From Sporosarcina jiandibaonis (lineage in GTDB: Bacteria > Bacillota > Bacilli > Bacillales_A > Planococcaceae), in the NCBI RefSeq assembly GCF_013184495.1, contig NZ_JAAOIY010000001.1:1-64000 (forward strand): a DNA stretch of 64,000 nt, read 5' to 3'. Below are positions 37,762 through 45,572 of the stretch, in pieces. The first letter of the stretch is position 1. Each line of letters begins with the position of its first letter. The notes beneath the pieces are model-generated. The model was not told where the DNA came from and ran no database searches. It was given only the letters and a program-made list of their open reading frames with translations. The position numbers and the translations under genes were made by a program.

Positions 37762-38745
37762 ATGAATAATGAAATTGTTGATATTACAATTATCGGAGGC
37801 GGGCCAACAGGTCTTTTCGCTTCGTTTTACGCTGGGATGCGCGAGATGTCGGTAAAAATTATCGATAGCCTGCCTCAGCTTGGTGGGCAGTTAATCGAAC
37901 TGTATCCTGATAAATATATATATGACGTCGGAGGATTTCCTAAAATCCTCGCAAAAGACTTCGTGGCGAATTTAGTGACACAAGCACATTATTCAAAACC
38001 GGAAATACTGCTTAGTGAAACTGCGCTCTCAGTAGAACGCAATGGAGATCATTTTATCCTGAAAACGGATAAAGGCGTTCATTTGACGCGTACAATTATT
38101 TTAACTGCTGGTATTGGCGCATTTCGCCCGAGAAAAATAGGCTTGAAAGAAGAAGTTGAATTTGAAGAGAAAACACTTCATTACGGCATAAAAGATCTTT
38201 CGCTTTTCAAAGGGAAAAACGTAGTTGTTTGCGGCGGGGGAGATTCAGCTGTTGACTGGGCACTTATGCTTGAAGATATCGCCTCAACAGTAACGCTGGT
38301 TCATCGCAGAAAACGTTTCACTGCTCATGAGACAAGTGTAAACCAATTGATGGAATCGACAGTAGACGTGAAAACTTCTCTTAATGTGAAAGCTATTGAA
38401 GGAGAGGACGGGATCGTCAAAGAAATAGTTCTTGCATCGAAAGATGGCAGCGAAGAACGAGTCGCCTTGGATCATCTAATTGTAAATTACGGAAACATTT
38501 CCTCATTGGGACCATTGAAAGAGTGGGGCGTTGACATGGATCGCAACTCGATTATCGTCAATAGCCGCATGGAAACAAATATCGAAGGAATCTATGCCGC
38601 TGGCGACGTGACAACATACGACGGAAAAGTCAAACTCATTGCCGTAGGACTAGGTGAAGCACCAATTGCAGTGAACCATGCAAAAGCATATATAGACCCT
38701 AAAGCAAGACTACAACCACTTCATAGTACGAGTGTTTTTAATTAA
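37762..38745 (+). CDS. ferredoxin-NADP+ reductase (YumC type)
   Basis: A thioredoxin-reductase-like flavoprotein of 327 residues that lacks the redox-active CxxC. It transfers electrons between NADPH and ferredoxin or flavodoxin. The FAD motif GGGPTGLFASFYAG lies at 12-25 and the NADPH motif GGGDSAVDWAL at about 158-168. The FAD-binding AAGDV sits near 282, and the C-terminal extension stacks on the flavin in this family. The ATG has ttggagtg upstream. A strong terminator follows. Confidence 0.9.
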   Translation: MNNEIVDITIIGGGPTGLFASFYAGMREMSVKIIDSLPQLGGQLIELYPDKYIYDVGGFPKILAKDFVANLVTQAHYSKPEILLSETALSVERNGDHFILKTDKGVHLTRTIILTAGIGAFRPRKIGLKEEVEFEEKTLHYGIKDLSLFKGKNVVVCGGGDSAVDWALMLEDIASTVTLVHRRKRFTAHETSVNQLMESTVDVKTSLNVKAIEGEDGIVKEIVLASKDGSEERVALDHLIVNYGNISSLGPLKEWGVDMDRNSIIVNSRMETNIEGIYAAGDVTTYDGKVKLIAVGLGEAPIAVNHAKAYIDPKARLQPLHSTSVFN

Positions 38746-38748
38746 TTT

Positions 38749-38787
38749 AAAAAGGCAACTAACAGAAAAATTGTTAGTTGCCTTTTT
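38749..38787. terminator. bidirectional terminator
   Basis: Perfect stem aaaaaggcaactaaca / tgttagttgccttttt between the convergent ferredoxin reductase and DUF1648 genes. Confidence 0.92.
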
Positions 38788-39903
38788 TTATTTTAATAAA
38801 AGAAATGAAATGATCAATAATAATAGGATTGGAACGAACATGATAAAATAGCCTGTCGGATTGCCGTAGTTTATTGTCCAACCCACACCAAATCGTTTTT
38901 CTACAAAGATGGATGGATCGTTTTTATTGAAGTAGAAAATACCTACTATCCAGTGTTGGTCATCATCGTAATTTGTAATGCCTTCCACATCCTCCTCATC
39001 GACTTCGTTTACTTCAAGTCTAGATCCACTTTGACCGACTTTGAAAGCGTAAATTCCAGTCATGATAAGGATAATAATTAGAAAGCCAATTGGGAGAGCA
39101 ACAAGTATTGAAGGTTTGCCTATATCATTATGGATCGTGACCAACTGTAGAAACGCCAATAAGATTGTGATAAAAATCATTGTGGCAAATAAAAACCAAC
39201 TAGAATATTTTCTGAATGATAATTGTTGAGCACGTGATTTTTTTCTGGTTGTCGCATTTATTTTAATGCCGGATTTCTTTGTCATTTCGTTAATCCCGAG
39301 CATCATACCTTGCATAATCAGTAAGATTAAAGGGAGTGCTATAACCGATAAAATCGTTTTTTCAGTAAAAGCATCGGGTTGGCCGTCGATTCCCCAATGC
39401 GTTGGGATTAAGTTCGGTAAACTTTCATACTGGATTGCTGTATATGCCATTAAACCGATTGTTATTGCGATTGGAACTATATAAATGTACCAAGGCAGCA
39501 TTTCATCAGCTGTTCGAATTGCTAGATCCGTTATGCGGACTTGTTTTAAATTTGCGCCCCATTGATGTTCACGTTTTAAACGCGATGTTTTTGCATGAAA
39601 CAAAAAGTAAAGAATCATACTGCAAAATAGAAGTACGAACTGTGTTGCGACACCAAAATGTACTATGTTTTCTTCAATTACATTTGATGTAGTTATCCAA
39701 ATAAAGAATGCTATCAATGCGAGTGCACCAATTCCAGCGATAATGAAGGTATAGAATCTCTTATAAGATAATATAGTTGAGTTCTTCGAATAAGTATCGG
39801 GAATTGTCACCCCGAAAACAATCGTAGGCTTTAATAAATAGGGTATAGCGGCTTGAATAGCAATGATAAAAACAGTGATACCAATCATTATTAAACTCGT
39901 CAT
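38788..39903 (-). CDS. DUF1648/DUF5808 multi-pass membrane protein
   Basis: A 371-residue membrane protein with eight or so hydrophobic segments. A DUF1648-type stretch (LIPTHWGIDGQPDAF) is central, and near the C-terminus is the DUF5808-like HWIVGIFYFNKNDPSIFVEKR segment, followed by a final helix. SdpI-like relatives act in immunity or envelope stress, but the function here is unknown. It overlaps the upstream GntR regulator by 4 bases, a common pairing in bacilli, so the regulator almost certainly controls it. Confidence 0.75.
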   Translation of the reverse strand: MTSLIMIGITVFIIAIQAAIPYLLKPTIVFGVTIPDTYSKNSTILSYKRFYTFIIAGIGALALIAFFIWITTSNVIEENIVHFGVATQFVLLFCSMILYFLFHAKTSRLKREHQWGANLKQVRITDLAIRTADEMLPWYIYIVPIAITIGLMAYTAIQYESLPNLIPTHWGIDGQPDAFTEKTILSVIALPLILLIMQGMMLGINEMTKKSGIKINATTRKKSRAQQLSFRKYSSWFLFATMIFITILLAFLQLVTIHNDIGKPSILVALPIGFLIIILIMTGIYAFKVGQSGSRLEVNEVDEEDVEGITNYDDDQHWIVGIFYFNKNDPSIFVEKRFGVGWTINYGNPTGYFIMFVPILLLLIISFLLLK

Positions 39904-40280
39904 GGGCGTACCTCCTTAATTTTGAAAAATAATTCCTTCATCATGCTAACAATTTCATTTTCTGATAAGCCGATTGCCATTGCTTCTGCAATTACGGGGC
40001 GCATCGCAGTTTCAACCCGCAATAGGGAAGCTTCTCCCGAAGTTGGCGTACTAACGACGGCGCCCGACTTCGGAATGATTTGAATGATGCCTTTGTTATC
40101 TAATTCGCGGTATGCTTTATTGACAGTATGCATATTAATGCCAAGATCACCGGCAAGTGAACGAACAGATGGAAGAGAATCACCGGGTTGGAGGGATTCG
40201 TTAGCGATTCCTTCGATTAACTCATTTGCTAATTGTGTATAGATAGGTACATCGGAATCAATTTCAATTTTGATGAACAT
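39900..40280 (-). CDS. GntR family transcriptional regulator (YtrA-like, short)
   Basis: A 127-residue regulator: an N-terminal winged helix (PIYTQLANELIEGIA, then SLPSVRSLAGDLGINMHTVNKAYRELDNKG) and a short C-terminal helical part typical of the YtrA subfamily. ATG 40280 was chosen because aaggag lies 11 bases before it and it gives the standard MFIKIEIDSDVP start; ATG 40289 is too close to that site. A perfect palindrome in its own promoter indicates autoregulation. Confidence 0.87.
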   Translation of the reverse strand: MFIKIEIDSDVPIYTQLANELIEGIANESLQPGDSLPSVRSLAGDLGINMHTVNKAYRELDNKGIIQIIPKSGAVVSTPTSGEASLLRVETAMRPVIAEAMAIGLSENEIVSMMKELFFKIKEVRP

Positions 40281-40310
40281 TCGAACCATCACTCCTTATT
40301 GTTCTATAGT

Positions 40311-40334
40311 TAGTATAACAGTGTTGTTATACTA
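40311..40334. promoter_or_regulatory. operator of the GntR regulator
   Basis: A perfect inverted repeat of 10-base arms, tagtataaca and tgttatacta, separated by gtgt. It covers the -10 and most of the spacer of the minus-strand promoter. YtrA-type regulators bind such AT-rich palindromes. Confidence 0.82.
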
Positions 40335-40340
40335 TGTCTA
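40312..40340 (-). promoter_or_regulatory. sigma-A promoter of gntR-DUF1648
   Basis: Minus-strand TAGACA (40340-40335), 17-base spacer, TATACT (40317-40312). Confidence 0.75.
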
Positions 40341-40343
40341 TAA

Positions 40344-40387
40344 CAAAACCCCATCAACAATAAAAATAATATTGTTGATGGGGTTTC
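40344..40387 (-). terminator. intrinsic terminator of the deacetylase gene
   Basis: Stem aaaccccatcaacaat / attgttgatggggttt with a short A/T loop, followed on the minus strand by T residues. It keeps deacetylase transcripts from reading into gntR. Confidence 0.85.
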
Positions 40388-40394
40388 AATGCGT

Positions 40395-41948
40395 TCAGTC
40401 CTCCAATTCAGATACTGTAACGAAAGTATAGCCTTCGCTTTCTAAATAGGCGAGGACTGCATCGAGTCCGTCAGCTGTTGATTGGTGAATATCATGCATT
40501 AGAATAATACTGCCGTCTCTAGTATTCTTTTTCACGTAAGAAAGCAGTTGTTTTGCATTTCGATGCTTCCAATCGAGCGTATCTATGTCCCATAAAATGA
40601 CGGGTAATTTGGTTTGTTGCCGAACCTTTTTATTTATTGCACCATAGGGCGGGCGGAACAAAACTACTTTTTCACCTGTGACGTTCTCAATAATAGAAGA
40701 TGTTCGAGTAATCTCAGAGTTTATCTTTTTAATGCTAGAATTAGTCAAATCGGGATGTGTCCATGTGTGATTTCCAAGTTCATGACCTGCATTTGCAACA
40801 TCTTTCGCGATTTCGGGATAATATTCCACCCGGCTTCCAAGCATGAAGAATGTTGCTTTTGCATCGTATTTTTCTAATGACGCCAAAATCTTTGTTGTCA
40901 CATTTGGATCTGGTCCATCGTCAAAGGTTAACGCTACCTTCTTAACTAAAGGGAGTTCTACTATTTCTTCTTCCTCATTATCTTCGGCTAGATCTTCTTC
41001 AATAATTTCGTTATCATTTGATTCTGAAACTGCAGAGTCATCTGTAATGTCAGGATATTCATCGATAATTTTATCTTCTTCTTGCAAATCTAACTTCTCA
41101 TCAATTGCGATGTTATTATCGTCATTTTCAATGCTTAATTTAAATTCTTTTGCAACAAATTTATTTAATCGTTCTAGCGGGACGGAGACGATGGGAATTC
41201 CGGCCGTCCCCGAGGCGATTTTATATTTATTGAAATAAAAAACTAGCGATTCATTTGTCAGTGCAAAGTTTTGGAAATTATCCCAGTCTGGCTCGGTGTG
41301 TAAAGTTGCTTCTTCCATATATAATTTATCTTTATATGATTCATCATTAAATAAAATTTCTCTAACAACTTCAGAAACCATATTTAACCGCTTTTGATCG
41401 CCTTCAAATACATCTTCTATCGTAATTTCTTGGCCGGTGTCAGGGTTCAAACGAAAAGAATTAATTTCTGTAAAACCATTGGCATCGCCAATATAAGTTG
41501 AATTCACTAATACAAAAGAATAAAATCCCGAATGATGCGGAAATGTTTCAAATGAAACGTTCAATTCACCTGTTTGGTTGCCACCAAGCGCTTTGTAATC
41601 TGCTATTTCCGCTAAATAACGATCTTTTATATTTTTAATATAGTCTTGAACTTTCGTATTAAAAGAATCATGGATGCTTTCTGGGAATTGAAGTGCGAAA
41701 GGTGCATCAGGATCGTTAGAAATCATTGTTATGATTTTTATGCCCGGATATTTTGAATCAATCATATCAGTTAAAATTGGAAATTTAGTGCCCACTGCAT
41801 TACTGGTATTTTCAAGTGGGGAAGTCGCTTCATTTTTGGTTGAGGTAAATAGTATAATAATACCTGTTAAAATAATAATAGACAAGATAACTGTGGAAAA
41901 TACCAGGTCAATCCAGACAGAACGACGTTTATTATGTGTTTTTCTCAT
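40395..41948 (-). CDS. PdaC-like polysaccharide deacetylase
   Basis: A 517-residue membrane-anchored cell-wall deacetylase. One transmembrane helix (about 12-35) is followed by a DUF3298-type domain (about 55-260, as in PdaC), a strongly acidic linker (about 265-335, many Asp/Glu) and the NodB catalytic domain. NodB motifs are complete: TFDDGPDPNVT (about 340), HELGNHTWTHPDL, FRPPYGA, WDIDTLDWK and ILMHDIH. It probably removes acetyl groups from peptidoglycan sugars. The acidic linker resembles a wall spacer or cation-binding tether. The ATG follows aaagggg. Confidence 0.85.
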   Translation of the reverse strand: MRKTHNKRRSVWIDLVFSTVILSIIILTGIIILFTSTKNEATSPLENTSNAVGTKFPILTDMIDSKYPGIKIITMISNDPDAPFALQFPESIHDSFNTKVQDYIKNIKDRYLAEIADYKALGGNQTGELNVSFETFPHHSGFYSFVLVNSTYIGDANGFTEINSFRLNPDTGQEITIEDVFEGDQKRLNMVSEVVREILFNDESYKDKLYMEEATLHTEPDWDNFQNFALTNESLVFYFNKYKIASGTAGIPIVSVPLERLNKFVAKEFKLSIENDDNNIAIDEKLDLQEEDKIIDEYPDITDDSAVSESNDNEIIEEDLAEDNEEEEIVELPLVKKVALTFDDGPDPNVTTKILASLEKYDAKATFFMLGSRVEYYPEIAKDVANAGHELGNHTWTHPDLTNSSIKKINSEITRTSSIIENVTGEKVVLFRPPYGAINKKVRQQTKLPVILWDIDTLDWKHRNAKQLLSYVKKNTRDGSIILMHDIHQSTADGLDAVLAYLESEGYTFVTVSELED

Positions 41949-42243
41949 TACGCGTGCCCCTTTAAGTTTCTCTATCTAGTAGACACGAGTAATCTCTAAA
42001 TAGTTACAAAATAATTTATACATCTACAAAATTCCACTTTATTAATCTAGTTTCATTATAGATGAATGGCACTAGTTGTGCCAGTGGGTAAAAAAGACCT
42101 CCTGAAAATTTTGGCGTGGTTTGGTTTTTGACACAAAAACGTAAGCAATAACTCTTTTTTCAACTCGTTTTTTATGATATACTGACAACATCTTTGCTGT
42201 GGAAAAATTATGGAACAAATTAAACAAGGTGGTTGAAGTACTA
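41949..42243. other. intergenic region upstream of two divergent genes
   Basis: About 295 bases without a gene. Besides the trhO extended -10 near its right end, nothing definite was found: no second promoter, riboswitch or repeat could be assigned. Confidence 0.5.
42175..42183 (+). promoter_or_regulatory. extended -10 promoter of trhO
   Basis: TGA-TATACT (42175-42183) about 60 bases before the start codon; the -35 is only a T-run. Confidence 0.5.
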
Positions 42244-43218
42244 ATGGAAAAGGGACGATATCGAGTTCTTTTGTTTTATAAATATGTTCATGTCGAGGAT
42301 CCTGAGACCTTAGTTGCCGAGCATTTGAAGGCTTGTAAGGAAATCGGATTAAAGGGCCGCATATTTATCGGTGCTGAAGGGATTAATGGAACATGTTCAG
42401 GAACAATTGAACAAACCGATGCTTATATTGCAATGATGCAAAAAGACGAGCGATTTAAAGATATAGTATATAAAGTCGATGATGCAGCGAGCCATGTATT
42501 CAAGAAGATGCACGTTCGTGTTCGGGATCAAATCGTAAACTTAAGTTTAGATGATGATATAGATCCGAATGAGTTGACGGGGAACTACTTAAGCCCTGAA
42601 GAATTTTTACAACAAATGCAAGAAGAAAACACTGTAGTAATCGATGCAAGAAATGATTACGAATATGATCTAGGACATTTCCGCGGTGCCATTCGTCCAG
42701 ACATAAGAACTTTCCGCGATCTTCCGCAGTGGATCCGTGAAAATAAGGAACAGTTCGAAGGCAAGAAAATTTTAACATACTGCACAGGCGGGATTCGTTG
42801 CGAGAAGTTTTCCGGTTGGCTAGTTCGTGAAGGATTCGAAGATGTCGGTCAGTTGCACGGCGGGATTGTTTCTTACGGAAAAGACCCAGTTGCTAAAGGC
42901 CAGTTGTGGGACGGACAATGTTATGTATTTGATGAACGAATAGCTGTTCCTATCAACCAGGTAGAACATGTCATTGTAGGACGCGATCATTTTGACGGGG
43001 AACCGTGCGAGCGCTACGTTAACTGCGCAAATCCGGTTTGCAATGCTCAAATCTTATGTTCAGAAGAAAACGAGCATTTCTATATGCGCAGTTGCACAGA
43101 CGAATGCCGCGTACACCCGCGAAACCGCTACTTCATTGAACATAATATGACCGTAGAAGAATCCGATGAACGAATGGCTGCAATTGAAAAGCATCGAAAT
43201 GAAACACATGTAGGTTAA
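42244..43218 (+). CDS. trhO: tRNA uridine(34) hydroxylase TrhO, rhodanese family
   Basis: Oxygen-dependent enzyme making 5-hydroxyuridine at the tRNA wobble position. Order: N-terminal acylphosphatase-like domain (1-90), rhodanese domain with the active-site loop [10 protein letters not shown] (Cys about 180) and a cysteine-rich C-terminus ([12 protein letters not shown] ... CTDEC). At 324 residues it matches B. subtilis YbfQ/TrhO. The ATG at 42244 is chosen because aaggtgg precedes it and [14 protein letters not shown] is the family start; a longer reading through 42199 lacks a ribosome site. Confidence 0.9.
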   Translation: MEKGRYRVLLFYKYVHVEDPETLVAEHLKACKEIGLKGRIFIGAEGINGTCSGTIEQTDAYIAMMQKDERFKDIVYKVDDAASHVFKKMHVRVRDQIVNLSLDDDIDPNELTGNYLSPEEFLQQMQEENTVVIDARNDYEYDLGHFRGAIRPDIRTFRDLPQWIRENKEQFEGKKILTYCTGGIRCEKFSGWLVREGFEDVGQLHGGIVSYGKDPVAKGQLWDGQCYVFDERIAVPINQVEHVIVGRDHFDGEPCERYVNCANPVCNAQILCSEENEHFYMRSCTDECRVHPRNRYFIEHNMTVEESDERMAAIEKHRNETHVG

Positions 43219-43227
43219 GAAATTTAG

Positions 43228-43262
43228 AAGTCCGAACAGGGGGAATCTGTTCGGACTTTTTT
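43228..43262 (+). terminator. intrinsic terminator of trhO
   Basis: 12-bp stem aagtccgaacag / ctgttcggactt with a 7-base loop, then a T-run. Confidence 0.92.
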
Positions 43263-43263
43263 A

Positions 43264-43746
43264 TCAATTATTCGCCAAAGCTTTATAAGTAATTAAATAC
43301 GTAAGCAGCCCGACGATTGGAATAGACGCCGTCGTGAACATTGGGTACCAAATATGGTCGATGAAATAATTTGGAATGAATAAGTAGGAGCCGATCATGA
43401 AGAATGAATAGGTTAGTATCACAACAAATGCTAGACTTACAGCTTTATGTGTGTTTGCAACGGCACGTTCATCTGAAACATCATATTCAGCGGTTAAATA
43501 AGCACTCAAGATTGAGTTTTTATTTTTCCTCACTTGAAAGAATCGAATGATTTCAGCAGCAATTAAAAGACCGACAACACTGATAAAAACATAACCTGGC
43601 CACTTAATAATCCCTACGGAAAACTCGTCAATATATCCTCGTTCCATTTGAATAAACAATTGTTCAACCCTCAAATAATCAAAAACCATAATAGCAAGTG
43701 AGATGAAAAGCATTATTCTCAGAAAAATCATGATGTAGATTTTCAT
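43264..43746 (-). CDS. unrecognised four-helix membrane protein paired with an HTH regulator
   Basis: A 160-residue protein with four hydrophobic segments (about 4-22, 47-66, 103-124, 131-153) and a cytoplasmic loop containing EYDVSDERAVANTHKAV. It overlaps the upstream XRE regulator by 4 bases (ATGA), so it is translationally coupled. I do not recognise a specific family with certainty; DUF2178-like proteins have this layout. A second such pair lies at 54589-55288. Confidence 0.65.
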   Translation of the reverse strand: MKIYIMIFLRIMLFISLAIMVFDYLRVEQLFIQMERGYIDEFSVGIIKWPGYVFISVVGLLIAAEIIRFFQVRKNKNSILSAYLTAEYDVSDERAVANTHKAVSLAFVVILTYSFFMIGSYLFIPNYFIDHIWYPMFTTASIPIVGLLTYLITYKALANN

Positions 43747-43946
43747 TTTTTCTCCTCCTTAGAAAAAATCTCTTCGATCGGCATTTCAAATTCCTCCGCA
43801 ATATTCATCGCCAGAAGCAAGGAAGGTGTGTAGCTCCCTTTTTCCAAGGACACTATCGTCTGCCTTGTTACTCCGACTCGGTCGGCCAATTCGCCTTGGG
43901 TTAAATCAAAACGCGCCCGAAGTTCTCGTACTCGATTTGTGAGCAA
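43743..43946 (-). CDS. small XRE family HTH regulator
   Basis: A 67-residue stand-alone Cro/C1-type helix-turn-helix protein (RVRELRARFDLTQGELADRVGVTRQTIVSLEKG), of the YozG/YgzD type common in bacilli and usually paired with a membrane protein. The TTG at 43946 is chosen because aggagg lies 7 bases before it; the longer ATG reading crosses that site. It probably regulates its own operon. Confidence 0.85.
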   Translation of the reverse strand: MLTNRVRELRARFDLTQGELADRVGVTRQTIVSLEKGSYTPSLLLAMNIAEEFEMPIEEIFSKEEKK

Positions 43947-43977
43947 AATAGGTCCTCCTAACTTATTTCTTAAATTT

Positions 43978-44006
43978 ATTGTATAGCAAACCATTCTTTT
44001 TGTAAA
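43978..44006 (-). promoter_or_regulatory. promoter of the XRE/membrane protein pair
   Basis: Minus-strand TTTACA (44006-44001), 17-base spacer, TACAAT (43983-43978). Its layout equals that of the second XRE pair at 54538-54566. Confidence 0.6.
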
Positions 44007-44158
44007 GTCGGGTATACATTTTGTTTGGTCCCCTTTACTATTATAATTGAAATTAATAGTAAATAATCTACCTTTGAAAATCAGACACTTTCTATGCGTA
44101 ACAAATAGTGTATGATGGTATACTTAAGACATTGAATTTAAATGGAGGAACAAAGCTT

Positions 44159-44986
44159 ATGCAATGGAGAAATTTATATCGCGGTTTCTTTATCGGAATT
44201 AGCGATCTTATACCGGGAGTGAGCGGGGGAACCATCGCGTTCATCCTTGGTATTTACGATGAGTTACTAGCGTCAATCAGCGGATTCTTCAGTCGTGATT
44301 GGAAAAAACATATAGGTTTTTTGTTGCCGCTCGCGATTGGCATGGGGGCGACGTTACTATTATTTAGTAGAGTTATTGAGTATTTATTGAAAAATTACCA
44401 CGCGCAGACTCAATTTTTCTTTTTAGGGCTCATAATTGGCGTGCTGCCGTTTATCGCAAGACAGGCAAATGTGAAAAAGAATTTTAAGCTAGGACATTTT
44501 CTAGTGATTTTGATTGTCGGTGCAGCGCTTACTTCATTAGCATTCATTAATCCGCCAGATACTACACCGATAAAGACATTGACTGCCTCTAACGCAGTTG
44601 GACTTTTCCTTGCAGGATGGGCTGGGAGCATGGCGATGCTGTTACCGGGGATTAGCGGATCGTTTGTATTATTATTGCTAGGCGTTTATTCAACTGCTAT
44701 CAGTGCATTATCCAATCTGAACTTGCCGATTATTGCAGTGATTGGGGCAGGCGTTATCGTTGGTTTTGTTGTGAGCAGTAAAATAATCAATTATTTACTT
44801 ACTCATTTTACGTATGTCACTTTTGCGGTGATTATTGGTTTGATTATTGGCTCGGTGTTTGTGATGTATCCTGGATTCCCGAAAGATGGAAGCTTTCTGG
44901 TGATGAGTATTCTTACATTCTTTATAGGGTTACTCGTTGCAAGCCTATTTAGTTCACCTGATAAAGCGACAATTGTACATGACTAA
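44159..44986 (+). CDS. popT: DUF368 polyprenyl-phosphate transporter (PopT family)
   Basis: A 276-residue membrane protein of the DUF368 family, shown in Staphylococcus to recycle undecaprenyl phosphate across the membrane. Two inverted-repeat halves each carry the signature PGVSGGTIAFILGIYDELL (about 20-38) and PGISGSFVLLLLGVY (about 163-177). Eight to nine helices are predicted by eye. ATG 44159 has tggagg at 8 bases; the longer in-frame reading from 44108 starts within the promoter region and has no ribosome site. Confidence 0.87.
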   Translation: MQWRNLYRGFFIGISDLIPGVSGGTIAFILGIYDELLASISGFFSRDWKKHIGFLLPLAIGMGATLLLFSRVIEYLLKNYHAQTQFFFLGLIIGVLPFIARQANVKKNFKLGHFLVILIVGAALTSLAFINPPDTTPIKTLTASNAVGLFLAGWAGSMAMLLPGISGSFVLLLLGVYSTAISALSNLNLPIIAVIGAGVIVGFVVSSKIINYLLTHFTYVTFAVIIGLIIGSVFVMYPGFPKDGSFLVMSILTFFIGLLVASLFSSPDKATIVHD

Positions 44987-45082
44987 TAAACTAACGAGCT
45001 TGTAAACTGTATTTCATTCCAATAGTTGAGCGAATCTGGTATTCTAATAGCTAGAAGGAACAACTGGAAAGGATGATTTATT

Positions 45083-45499
45083 ATGTCAGGACCGGCATTG
45101 CGACAACTTCATGCACATAGAGCAATTCACGAAGGCGGATTATCAGGAGCAGTTACGAAAACTAGAGATATGATGGATTATTTGCGACAAGGTGAACTTG
45201 AAACTGCCAACCTAGCAGCAGATGATTTAATAGATTACTGGAAGACGCGCGTAATCAGCCATGCAGATGCTGAAGAAAGCGGTTTTTATAAGGAAATCGC
45301 CCAGGAGAACCCCCAACTCCAAGAAGCGATAATTAAGCTGACTCGTGATCATGATTTACTTCGAATTATTGTGAAAGATATCGAAGAGCTCCGTGTGGAA
45401 GAAGGGTTAAGCCCAAGCGTTTTACATAAATTTCATGCTTTAAAAGTTGTTAATGAAATTCACAGCCGCGACGAAGAGCGTTTGTTGTTTACTGAATAA
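45083..45499 (+). CDS. hemerythrin-like domain protein
   Basis: A 138-residue four-helix bundle. Potential di-iron ligands follow the hemerythrin pattern: HAHRAIHEGG (about 10-19), HADAEE (about 62), RDHDLLRIIV (about 95) and FHALKVVNEIHSRDEERLL (about 118-136). It may bind O2 or NO, or sense iron. The ATG follows aaagga. It is monocistronic, with a terminator directly after it. Confidence 0.75.
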   Translation: MSGPALRQLHAHRAIHEGGLSGAVTKTRDMMDYLRQGELETANLAADDLIDYWKTRVISHADAEESGFYKEIAQENPQLQEAIIKLTRDHDLLRIIVKDIEELRVEEGLSPSVLHKFHALKVVNEIHSRDEERLLFTE

Positions 45500-45526
45500 T
45501 GGTCTGATGGACAAGACTAAAAATGA

Positions 45527-45553
45527 AAACGCCTAAGAATAGGCGTTTTTTAT
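45527..45553 (+). terminator. intrinsic terminator
   Basis: aaaacgcct / aggcgtttt stem with a 5-base loop and T-run, between the hemerythrin-like gene and recQ. Confidence 0.88.
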
Positions 45554-45572
45554 TTGATAAGGGGGAATAATT

